Translations under genes and position numbers: made by a program
Part shown: one piece after another, positions 56,464-64,000 of the stretch
Layout: each line of letters starts with the position of its first letter
Position numbering within the stretch: the stretch's first letter is position 1
DNA from: CAVTND01 sp963735955
Lineage (GTDB): Bacteria; Pseudomonadota; Gammaproteobacteria; Burkholderiales; Burkholderiaceae_F
Reading direction: 5' to 3'
DNA: 64,000 nt
NCBI GenBank assembly: GCA_963735955.1
Contig: CAVTND010000004.1
Coordinates: 153,182 to 217,181 of the forward strand
The notes under the pieces: generated by a model
What the model saw: the letters and a program-made list of their open reading frames with translations, nothing else
Database searches by the model: none
Told to the model about the DNA's origin: nothing

Positions 56464-57459
56464 ATGACCAAAGCGCGGGTCGTTCTGACGCGCCGGATCT
56501 ACCCGGAAATTGTCGCTCGCCTGAGGAGCGAGTTCGATCTGGTCGAGAACGCCAGCGATGCGGCCTGGAGTCCGGCCGAACTGGCGGCCGCATTGCGCGA
56601 TGCCGACGGTGTCCTGGTCGCGGTCGGCGAGCGTATCGACGAGGAACTGCTCGCACAGTGTCCACGCTTGAAGGCGGTCTGCAACATCGCAGTCGGCTAC
56701 AACAACATCGATCTTGCCGCCTGCACCCGGCACGGAGTCATGGCGACCAATACGCCTGACGTGCTGAACGAGGCGGTCGCTGACCATGCATGGGCCCTGC
56801 TGCTGGCCGCCGCGCGCAGGGTCGGCGAATCCGAGCGCTGGATACGCGCCGGGAAGTGGAAGCGCTGGCAGTTCGACCAGTTTCCGGGCGCCGATGTCAG
56901 TGGCACGACGCTCGGCATACTCGGCATGGGCCGGATCGGACGCGCAATTGCGCAGCGTGCACGCGGGTTCTCGATGTCGGTCATCTACCACAACCGGCAA
57001 CGCCTTGAGCCCGAGCTCGAGGCCGGCGCACGCCATGTCAGTTTCGAACAGCTGCTTGCAGATTCCGACCACCTGATCCTGATGCTGCCGTACTCGCCAG
57101 CTTCGCACCATGTAATTGGTGCGGCTGAGCTGGCACAGATGAAGTCGGGCGCAGTGCTGGTCAATATGGCGCGTGGCGGCATCGTCGATGACGTGGCGCT
57201 GGCGACAGCACTGCGTAGTGGCAGGCCGGCCGCCGCAGGGCTGGACGTGTTCGAAAACGAACCCGCGCTGCGTTCTGAGCTGCTGCAACTGGAAAATGTC
57301 GTTCTGACGCCGCACATTGCTTCAAGCACACGGACGACGCGCACCGCAATGGCCGAGCTGGCGATCGAGAACCTGCGCGCGGTGCTTGGGGGCGCGGCGC
57401 CGCCCAATCTGCTTAACCCGGAGCTGCACAACCCCAAGCTGATGCAGAATCGGTCCTGA
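56464..57459 (+). CDS. D-2-hydroxyacid dehydrogenase (GhrB-like)
   Basis: 331 residues. NAD(P) loop LGILGMGRIGRAIAQRARGF, catalytic Arg in NMARGGIVDDVAL, Glu near LDVFENEPAL and the catalytic His in LTPHIASSTRTTR. MTKARVVLTRRIYPEIVARL is the start. Interconverts hydroxy acids and keto acids (glyoxylate/hydroxypyruvate reductase type). Fits the aminotransferase upstream. Confidence 0.93.
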   Translation: MTKARVVLTRRIYPEIVARLRSEFDLVENASDAAWSPAELAAALRDADGVLVAVGERIDEELLAQCPRLKAVCNIAVGYNNIDLAACTRHGVMATNTPDVLNEAVADHAWALLLAAARRVGESERWIRAGKWKRWQFDQFPGADVSGTTLGILGMGRIGRAIAQRARGFSMSVIYHNRQRLEPELEAGARHVSFEQLLADSDHLILMLPYSPASHHVIGAAELAQMKSGAVLVNMARGGIVDDVALATALRSGRPAAAGLDVFENEPALRSELLQLENVVLTPHIASSTRTTRTAMAELAIENLRAVLGGAAPPNLLNPELHNPKLMQNRS

Positions 57460-57478
57460 GCGGGGCGAGGAGCGCGCA

Positions 57479-57868
57479 ATGTCTGATATCCACATGATCA
57501 AGCATCATTCGTTGCCTCTGGAAGCGGCGCGCGCGCTGGTTCAAAAGGCGGCCGATGGGCTGGCCGACGAATACAACCTGGTCAGCGACTGGCGCGGCAA
57601 CACACTGGTGTTCGAGCGCAGCGGCGTGCGCGGGTCAATGGAAGTACTGGGCGCCGAGATCCGGCTCGACATCACGCTCGGCTTTCTGCTGAAACCTTTC
57701 CGCCAGCGTTTTGTCGACAACATCGAGCGCAATTTCGATCATCTGCTGGCCGCGGCCTACGAGAAATCATCGCGCTCAACCGCGGCCAAGGCAGCGAAGA
57801 AGTCGGCCAGGACGGCGGCCAGGAAGGCTCCTCCGGCGTCGGCGAAGAAAACGGTTCGAAAACCATAG
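57479..57868 (+). CDS. polyhydroxyalkanoic acid system protein (PHA granule-associated regulator)
   Basis: 129 residues. MSDIHMIKHHSLPLEAARAL, LADEYNLVSDWRGNTLVFER, GVRGSMEVLGAEIRLDITLG and LLKPFRQRFVDNIERNFDH match the PHA_gran_rgn family. A Lys/Ala-rich C-terminal tail (about 100-129, AAKAAKKSARTAARKAPPA) resembles DNA-binding histone-like tails. Probably associates with PHA granules; linked by theme to phaZ. Confidence 0.85.
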   Translation: MSDIHMIKHHSLPLEAARALVQKAADGLADEYNLVSDWRGNTLVFERSGVRGSMEVLGAEIRLDITLGFLLKPFRQRFVDNIERNFDHLLAAAYEKSSRSTAAKAAKKSARTAARKAPPASAKKTVRKP

Positions 57869-57902
57869 CCGGCGCTGAGCAATTGGACCGTCCGCTCTGC
57901 GA

Positions 57903-58160
57903 TCAGCCCTTCAGTTCATCGACCAGGCCGATGTACTGTGTCATCGCTGCCTCGTTTGACGTGCCCTTCAGCTCGTTCCAGGCGTCCCACTTGGCGCGGC
58001 CAACCATGTCCGAGAATCCCGGTCGCTTGCCTTCCACGTCGCCGCTGGTCGACTGCTTGTAAAGGGCATAAAGCTTCAACATGGTCTGATTGTCAGGTCG
58101 CTCGGGCAGGTTTTTCGAGTCGGCAACCGCCTGTTCGAACTGCGCCTTCATTTTGCTCAC
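57903..58160 (-). CDS. acyl-CoA-binding protein (ACBP)
   Basis: 85 residues, GTG start at 58160 with AGGAG seven bases upstream. AQFEQAVADSKNLPERPDNQ, MLKLYALYKQSTSGDVEGKR and WDAWNELKGTSNEAAMTQYI are the canonical ACBP motif set. Binds long-chain acyl-CoA in the cytosol. Confidence 0.93.
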   Translation of the reverse strand: MSKMKAQFEQAVADSKNLPERPDNQTMLKLYALYKQSTSGDVEGKRPGFSDMVGRAKWDAWNELKGTSNEAAMTQYIGLVDELKG

Positions 58161-58392
58161 GGTCTGTCTCCTGTTCGCCTGGCTGGTCGCGGGGCAGAAT
58201 CGATTGCGACACATATCGCACGTTGCCGGTTGCGGTGATCGTTGCTGTCGGCTCGCAGTAATCAGCTTGAATCAGTAAACCTGCACCTGTCAGCGTCTAC
58301 CAATCAGCGCGCATCATCGCTCAACTATTATAGGCAGCGACACCTGATCGTCTCGTAGTTGTTGCACTTTCCACGTTAAGTCAGGAGCTCTG

Positions 58393-58494
58393 ATGAGCAA
58401 GCGCGAACGGATGTCCGCGATCGACACCTTCTGGCTGCGCATAGACGCGCCGGGCAACCTGATGTTGATCGTCGGTGTCGAGGGCGCGCGATGA
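58393..58494 (+). pseudogene. N-terminal remnant of wax ester synthase/DGAT
   Basis: A good AGGAG site precedes ATG 58393. The 33-residue product begins MSKRERMSAIDTFWLRIDAP and GNLMLIVGV, the recognisable start of WS/DGAT acyltransferases. It then ends EGAR with TGA at 58492-58494, the ATG of alaX overlapping it (ATGA). The catalytic HHxxxDG domain is absent, so only a relic remains. The deletion appears to have joined the translation start to alaX. Confidence 0.7.
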
Positions 58495-59216
58495 CGCAGG
58501 CACTCTTTCGCGAGGACGCTTACCTCAGGTCCTGTGACGCGGTCGTGACGCGCATCGACGACAAGGGTGTCGAGCTCGACCGCACGGTGTTCTACCCGCT
58601 GGGCGGAGGACAAGCCGGCGACCGCGGCGTGCTGGTCACCGCCGACGGCTTTCGACTTGCCGTGGTCGACACGCGCAAGGCAAAGCGCGATGGCGCAACG
58701 CCCGACGATGCCATGCACCTGCTTGATCCGGCGGAAGGCTGGCGCGAGCGGCTCGCCGTCGGCATGCCGGTGCGGGCCGAGATCGATTGGGAGCGCCGCT
58801 ATCGGCACATGCGCTTCCACACTGCGACCCATCTGCTGTGTGCGGAAGTACGGCAACTGGTCGATGGCTGCAGCATCACGGCCGACTATGCGCGGCTGGA
58901 TTTCGCGATGACCGACCTGCTCGACAAGTCCCAGGTGCAGGCCGGTCTCGACGCCTTGATCGCGGCCGGGCACCCGGTGACATCGGAGTGGATCACGGAC
59001 GACGAGATGCGCGCCAATCCCCAGCTGGTGAAGTCGATGAGTGTCAGCCCGCCGATCGGCTTCGGCCGGGTCCGGCTGCTGCGGGTTCAGGGCGTGGATC
59101 TGCAGCCCTGCGGTGGCACTCACGTTCGCAACACCCGTGAGATCGGTCCAATGCGCGTTGCCAAGATCGAGAAGAAGAGTGCTCGCACCCGGCGTGTCGT
59201 TCTGGAATTCGGCTAG
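58491..59216 (+). CDS. alanyl-tRNA editing protein AlaX
   Basis: 241 residues. Trans-editing domain of AlaRS: RTVFYPLGGGQAGDRG, HTATHLLCAEVRQL and the zinc site LQPCGGTHVRNTREIG. It hydrolyses Ser- or Gly-tRNA(Ala). It follows a wax-ester-synthase relic by an ATGA overlap. Confidence 0.9.
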   Translation: MTQALFREDAYLRSCDAVVTRIDDKGVELDRTVFYPLGGGQAGDRGVLVTADGFRLAVVDTRKAKRDGATPDDAMHLLDPAEGWRERLAVGMPVRAEIDWERRYRHMRFHTATHLLCAEVRQLVDGCSITADYARLDFAMTDLLDKSQVQAGLDALIAAGHPVTSEWITDDEMRANPQLVKSMSVSPPIGFGRVRLLRVQGVDLQPCGGTHVRNTREIGPMRVAKIEKKSARTRRVVLEFG

Positions 59217-59368
59217 GGCTTCCTCTAGGACCTCCGCCTCGGAGGATGGTGAGGCGACAGTTGGCGGATCTTTAGCCCCCCGTTGACGCGATGACGGTAC
59301 CTGCCAACTTGTGGAAAACTTGCAACCACGTGGATACGTGATCCCTGTCCAATCGGTTCAAGCTCGCC

Positions 59369-59387
59369 GCGGGTTCAGCTAACCCGC
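59369..59387 (+). other. hairpin in the leader of the PhnD-rhodanese gene
   Basis: GCGGGTT and AACCCGC form a perfect 7-bp stem with a CAGCT loop, ending 8 bp before the AAGGAG site of the next gene. It may affect translation start or mark an end of the preceding transcript. Confidence 0.4.
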
Positions 59388-59407
59388 ACTGCAGCAAGGA
59401 GATTTCT

Positions 59408-60589
59408 ATGAACGCCGCGATCCGTCCATTCGTGATCGCCCTGTTGGCCGGCGCCTGCGCGACCGCGCCAGTGGCCCAGACGACCCAGGCCCAGAACACG
59501 CCGCCGCCGCTGCGCGTGGTGGTCGTACTGGACGCCGCCGATCTGAGCAGCGACTTCATGGGGCTGGCGGTCGCCAATCCCGGATTGTCGAAGCTGGTCG
59601 GAGGCCGGGCCACGGTACTTCCGCAGCGGGACCTTACGGACGCGATGCGTTCAACCCGCACCCAGGAAAACGACGTCATCATCGCGCCGCCACATGTAAC
59701 GGCCTCGGCGCTGATTCACGGTTATGAGCTGATTGCCTCGACCGGAATTCTGTCGCGTTATGTTCTGGTGGGACGGTCCAACGTAAAGACGATTGCCGAG
59801 CTGAAGGGCAAGCGTGCCTATTTCCCTCAGCAGGACTCGTTGCGCAGTTACGTGGCGCGTGGTCTGCTGGCACAGGAGGGCATGACGACACGCTCGCTGA
59901 ACCAGGTGACCTATGGCCAGACCAGCGGCGCCGGCCTGATGAATGTTGCAGGCGGGGCAACCGAGGCGACGATTGCGCTGGAAAGTGAATGGACCGAGTG
60001 GGCCGGCACGAACAAGGGCGCCGGCCAGGCGCTAGCGATCTCGCGGGCCATGCCGGGCGGGCTCAGCGTGGTGGTCAAAAAGAGCCTGCCGCAGGCGACC
60101 AAGGACGCGGTGCTGAAATGGGTCACGGGGCCGGATTTCGTGATTCCCGGGATGCCGCGCTTCCGCGCAACCTCGGATGCAGCGCCCTACGAATACGTCG
60201 CGAGCCTGGGCATCTTCACACCAGGTGAGTTGCCAGGCGTCACGCGCGTATCAGCCCGCCAGGCGGCTGACCTTGCGGAAAAGGGTGCTCGGCTGGTCGA
60301 CGTGCGCACCGAGAAGGAATTTGCCACGCGCCACGCGCGGGGGGCAACCAATGCCCCGTATGTCGAGAAAAGTCTCAAGGAAATCGATTACGACGCCAAG
60401 AAAGACCAGTTTCCGGGCCTGGCGGCGTTGCCGAAAGGCGATGCAATCGTCTTCCTCTGCAATGGCGCCGAATGCTGGAAGTCGTACAAGGCGTCAAAGG
60501 CGGCAGCTGAAGCCGGCTACAAGCAGGTCTACTGGCTGCGCGGCGGCATGCCGGAGTGGGTCGCTCAGAACCTGCCGACTCTGCCCTGA
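59408..60589 (+). CDS. PhnD-like periplasmic binding domain fused to rhodanese
   Basis: 393 residues with signal-like N-terminus (MNAAIRPFVIALLAGACATA, with an early Cys). The N-terminal part (about 35-270) resembles PhnD/TAXI-type solute binding proteins (TQENDVIIAPPHVTASALIH, VGRSNVKTIAELKGKRAYFP, VKKSLPQATKDAVLKWVTG). The C-terminal part (about 275-393) is a rhodanese: RLVDVRTEKEFATRHARGAT and the active loop FLCNGAECWKSYKASKAA with the catalytic Cys, then YWLRGGMPEWV. This would be an exported sulfurtransferase fusion. Confidence 0.82.
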   Translation: MNAAIRPFVIALLAGACATAPVAQTTQAQNTPPPLRVVVVLDAADLSSDFMGLAVANPGLSKLVGGRATVLPQRDLTDAMRSTRTQENDVIIAPPHVTASALIHGYELIASTGILSRYVLVGRSNVKTIAELKGKRAYFPQQDSLRSYVARGLLAQEGMTTRSLNQVTYGQTSGAGLMNVAGGATEATIALESEWTEWAGTNKGAGQALAISRAMPGGLSVVVKKSLPQATKDAVLKWVTGPDFVIPGMPRFRATSDAAPYEYVASLGIFTPGELPGVTRVSARQAADLAEKGARLVDVRTEKEFATRHARGATNAPYVEKSLKEIDYDAKKDQFPGLAALPKGDAIVFLCNGAECWKSYKASKAAAEAGYKQVYWLRGGMPEWVAQNLPTLP

Positions 60590-60675
60590 TCGCATAGATC
60601 CAGGCGCGGAGGACGCGCTTCGCGGGCGCCGCGGGTTAACCTCTGTCTGGTGCTTGCTGGAGGGAGGGACCGACG

Positions 60676-62402
60676 ATGAACGCACCCGCAGAGCAATCGC
60701 TGCGCGCAGCGGATCCGCGCTTCGACGCCAGCCGTGAAATCCGCGCACCGCGCGGTAACCAACTCAGCTGCAGGAACTGGCTCGCGGAAGCGGCCTACCG
60801 GATGATCCAGAACAACCTGGATCCGGAGGTGGCGGAGAACCCGAAGCATTTAGTGGTCTATGGCGGCATCGGACGCGCTGCGCGTGACTGGGCTTGCTTC
60901 GACGCAATTCTTGCCGCGCTGAAGGACCTGAACGAAGACGAGTCGCTGCTGATCCAGTCCGGCAAACCGGTTGGCGTGTTCAGGACACACGCGGATGCAC
61001 CCCGAGTCCTGATCGCGAATTCCAACCTGGTGCCGAAGTGGGCGACTTGGGAACACTTCAACGAGCTCGATCGCAAGGGCCTCTTCATGTACGGCCAGAT
61101 GACGGCCGGCAGCTGGATCTACATCGGCAGCCAGGGCATCGTGCAGGGGACGTTCGAAACCTTTGCCGAAGCCGGGCGCCAGCATTTCGGTGATGACTGG
61201 GGTGGGCGCTGGATCCTGACCGCTGGGCTCGGCGGGATGGGTGGCGCACAACCCTTGGCGGCCACGCTCGCCGGCGCGGTTTCACTGAACATCGAGTGCC
61301 AGCAGGCGAGCCTCGATTTCCGGCTGCGCACACGCTACCTCGACAAGCAGGCGCGCGACCTCGACGATGCGCTGGCACTGGTCAAGCAGCATTGCGCGCG
61401 CAAGGAAGCAGTCTCGATTGGCCTGCTCGGCAACGCGGCCGAGGTGCTGCCCGAGCTCGTGCGGCGCGTTCGGGCCGGCGGCATCCGACCGGATCTCGTG
61501 ACCGATCAGACCTCGGCCCACGATCTTGTGCACGGCTACCTTCCTGCCGGCTGGACGGTCGAGCAATGGAAGGACGCGCAGCAGGATCCGGAACAGCACG
61601 CGCGGCTCACGGCCGCGGCGGCGCGTTCATGCGCCGTTCACGTTCAGGCCATGCTCGACTTCCAGGCACTGGGCGCCAAGGTGGTCGACTATGGCAACAA
61701 CATCCGCCAGGTCGCGCTCGACCAGGGCGTGGCCGATGCGTTTGCCTTTCCGGGATTCGTTCCGGCCTACATCCGGCCGCTGTTCTGCGAAGGCAAGGGA
61801 CCGTTCCGCTGGGTCGCGCTGTCGGGCGATCCGGAAGATATCTATCGGACCGACGCGAAAGTCAAACAGCTGTTTCCGATGAATACGCACGTGCATCGTT
61901 GGTCTCGACATGGCGCGCGAGCGGATCGCGTTTCAGGGCTTGCCGGCGCGGATCTGCTGGCTGGGCCTCGGTGAGCGCCATCTCGCGGGACTGGCATTCA
62001 ATGTCAGATGGTGAAATCAGGTGAACTGAAGGCACCGATCGTCATCGGCCGCGACCACCTGGACACCGGCTCGGTCTCGCCAGCTCCAATCGCGAGACCG
62101 AAAGCATGCGCGACGGCACCGACGCGGTGTCCGACTGGCCGCTGCTCAATGCCTTGCTGAATACGGCCGGCGGCGCAACCTGGGTCTCGCTGCATCACGG
62201 CGGCGGTGTCGGCATGGGCTACTCGCAGCATGCTGGCGTCGTGATCGTTGCCGATGGCACCGAGGCCGCGGCGCGACGGCTCGCGCGCGTGCTCGTCAAT
62301 GACGCGGGATCCGGAGTGATGCGGCACGCTGACGCCGGCTACGAATCCGCGATTGCGTGCGCGCGGCGCAACGGGCTCAAGCTGCCGATGCTGGCTCATT
62401 GA
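60676..62402 (+). CDS. hutU: urocanate hydratase HutU (frameshifted near its end)
   Basis: First about 400 residues in one frame: IRAPRGNQLSCRNWLAEAAY, MTAGSWIYIGSQGIVQGTFE, the NAD-binding AGLGGMGGAQPLAATLAGAV, TDQTSAHDLVHGYLPAGW and DYGNNIRQVALDQGVADAFA. Near 61900 the frame changes, and after another shift near 62085 the C-terminus SLHHGGGVGMGYSQHAGVVI to KLPMLAH completes it. 1727 bases is 3n+2. Converts urocanate to imidazolone propionate in histidine catabolism. Confidence 0.92.
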
Positions 62403-62435
62403 TCGACGAAAGCAAAAGGCAGCCCGGTGCCGGAT

Positions 62436-63978
62436 GCTGATCATTGAACCGGGTCGTGCTGCGCTCGCCGATCTGCTGCCGCGTCTGGCATGCGCCCGTT
62501 GCCGCGGCTCGGACGGCCAGCGCACTGCCGGCCGTCGAGATCGTTCGCCCTCGGCCACCGGTGCACGCATTGTGGCTCGCGGCGTCGCCGCCTATGGCAT
62601 CAACACCGGTTTCGGTCTGCTGGCGAGAAAGCGCATCGCCGATACCGAGCTCGAACAATTGCAGCGCAACCTGATCCTGTCCCATTCCGTGGGCACCGGA
62701 GATTGCTGAGCCGATGACGTCGTTCGACTCGCCGTCGCGATCAAGATCGCCAGCCTCGCACGCGGCCATCGGCGGGCGGCCGTTGATCATCGAGACGCTG
62801 CTCGCCGCTCGCCGACGCCGGCATCCTGCCCTGCATTCCCGCGCAAGGGTCGGTCGGCGCGTCCGGTGATCTCGCGCCGCTGTCGCACTGACCCTGGCGT
62901 TGCTGGGTGAGGGCGACAGTCAGCGTCGGCTGGGGTACATCATGCCGGCACGAATGCGCTGGCCGCTGTGGGCATTGCGTCGGTGGTGCTGGAAGCCAAA
63001 GAGGGTCTCGCGCTGATCAACGGCACGCAGATTTCGACCGCGCTGGCGTTGCATGGGTTTTTCATGGCCGAGCGCCTGTTCGAAGGCAGGGTCGTCGTCG
63101 GCGCGATGTCGTGGATGCCGCGAAGGGCAGTGATGCGCCGTTCGACAACCGCGTGCACGAAGTGCGCGGGCATGCCGGCCAGATCCTGCGGCCGCACAGC
63201 GTACCGCGAATTGCTGGCCGGCAGCGCGATCCCGCGTCCCACCTGGTGAATGATGATCGGGTGCAGGATCCCATACAGCCTGCGCTGCCAGCCGCAGGTC
63301 ATGGGTGCATGTTTCGATTTGATCGTCCAGTCCGCGCGTACCCTGCTGATCGAGGCCAATGCCGTCACCGACAATCCGCTTATCTTCGCGCGCTCCGGTT
63401 CCGCCCAGGATGCCCGGATGAAGTGCTGTCCGGCGGCAATTTCCACGCCGAGCCGGTCGCGTTCGCCGCGGACAGCTCGCGCTCGCCATTGCCGAGATCG
63501 GTGCGTTGTCGGAGCGGCGCATTGCGTTGCTGATTGACGCGACATTTCCGGCTTGCCGCCCTTCCTGGTACGGAGCCGGGCATCAATTCGGGATTCATGA
63601 TCGCCCATGTCACAGCCGCGTCGCTCGCCTCGGAAAACAAGTCGCTCGCCCATCCCGCCAGTGTCGACAGCCTGCCCACGTCGGCGAACAGGAGGACCTC
63701 GTCAGCATGGCACCTTCGCGGCGCGGCGGCTGCACGAATGGTGCCAACACGGCGACGATAGTCGGCATCGAATTGCTGGCGGCGGGGCAAGGCATCGACT
63801 TCCATCGACCACTGACCACATCCCCTCGATTGCAACCGGTGCACAGGCGTTGCGTGCCCGGGTACCGTTGTACGACACCGATCGCATGCTGGCGCCGGAC
63901 ATCGCCGCGGCGGCTGCGTTGATATCCAGCGGCGACATAAGCACAGGCTGCCGCGACCTGTTTGCGCCGCTTGCGTAG
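62436..63978 (+). CDS. hutH: histidine ammonia-lyase HutH (heavily frameshifted)
   Basis: Pieces in all three frames reconstitute HutH: MLIIEPGRAALADLLPR start, YGINTGFGLLARKR, LEQLQRNLILSHSVGTG, the MIO motif GSVGASGDLAPL (ASG codons at 62859-62867), KEGLALINGTQISTALALHG, YSLRCQPQVMGACFDL, ANAVTDNPLIF, LSERRIALLIDATF and the C-terminal EIAAAAALIS-like end at 63978. There are many indels, but the total length (1543 bases) is close to a full gene. It deaminates histidine to urocanate. Real pseudogene or poor assembly cannot be decided here. Confidence 0.82.
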
Positions 63979-64000
63979 GCCGGGTCGCTTTGAGTCCGAT

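Overview
The window is about 64 kb of GC-rich bacterial DNA (mostly G or C at third codon positions). Gene content points to a betaproteobacterium, probably of Burkholderiales type: urtABCDE plus ureDABCEFG with hupE/ureJ, a Cys-type intracellular PHB depolymerase, a polyhydroxyalkanoate granule-associated regulator, RnfB next to nth, DUF1631 and DUF1841 proteins, and hutUH. No rRNA, tRNA, CRISPR array or insertion sequence was recognised. Layout: 0-3 kb has the end of an EamA transporter, a ferritin-like protein, a selenoprotein W-like gene hidden behind an in-frame TGA, and a type IV pilin. 2.9-14.4 kb (minus strand) is one urea module: urea ABC transporter (urtABCDE), then ureD, ureA, hupE/ureJ, ureB, ureC, ureE, ureF, ureG, preceded by a sigma-54 promoter and an NtrC-like palindrome. 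14.8-20.8 kb holds a hypothetical gene, a promoter-leader-terminator element with a small membrane protein, and a marR/RND efflux operon. 20.8-27.2 kb is accessory: a DUF4157 (eCIS core) protein, a catalytically dead HtrA-like protein paired with a LuxR regulator whose receiver is degenerate, a bacterioferritin-like protein, DUF1697, DinB and HpaI-type aldolase. 27.3-37.5 kb carries htpG, a DNA glycosylase, and a block of two DUF1631 paralogues around a spermidine-synthase-like protein followed by a GspE/PilB ATPase. 37.7-45.4 kb has a MoxR/VWA pair, two small cytochromes c, DUF1841, a GDT1 transporter, nth, rnfB, PHB depolymerase and a ferredoxin. 45.5-50.2 kb is a branched-chain-amino-acid-type ABC transporter with a fused LivH-LivM permease; 50.2-57.5 kb is pncB and an amino/keto-acid gene string; 57.5-60.6 kb has PHA regulator, ACBP, a wax-ester-synthase remnant overlapping alaX, and a PhnD-rhodanese fusion; 60.7-64 kb is hutU and hutH. 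How the genes fit together: nitrogen acquisition (urea, amino acid transport, histidine use) and PHA storage dominate. The urea module appears nitrogen-regulated. Many genes carry apparent frameshifts (ureA, ureB, urtA-D, rnfB, phaZ, hutU, hutH and others). Almost all fit single extra bases in otherwise full-length genes, which suggests insertion errors in the assembly rather than true gene decay. The most notable observation is the SelW-type selenoprotein with a YCAAUGYK motif and a hairpin just after the UGA.
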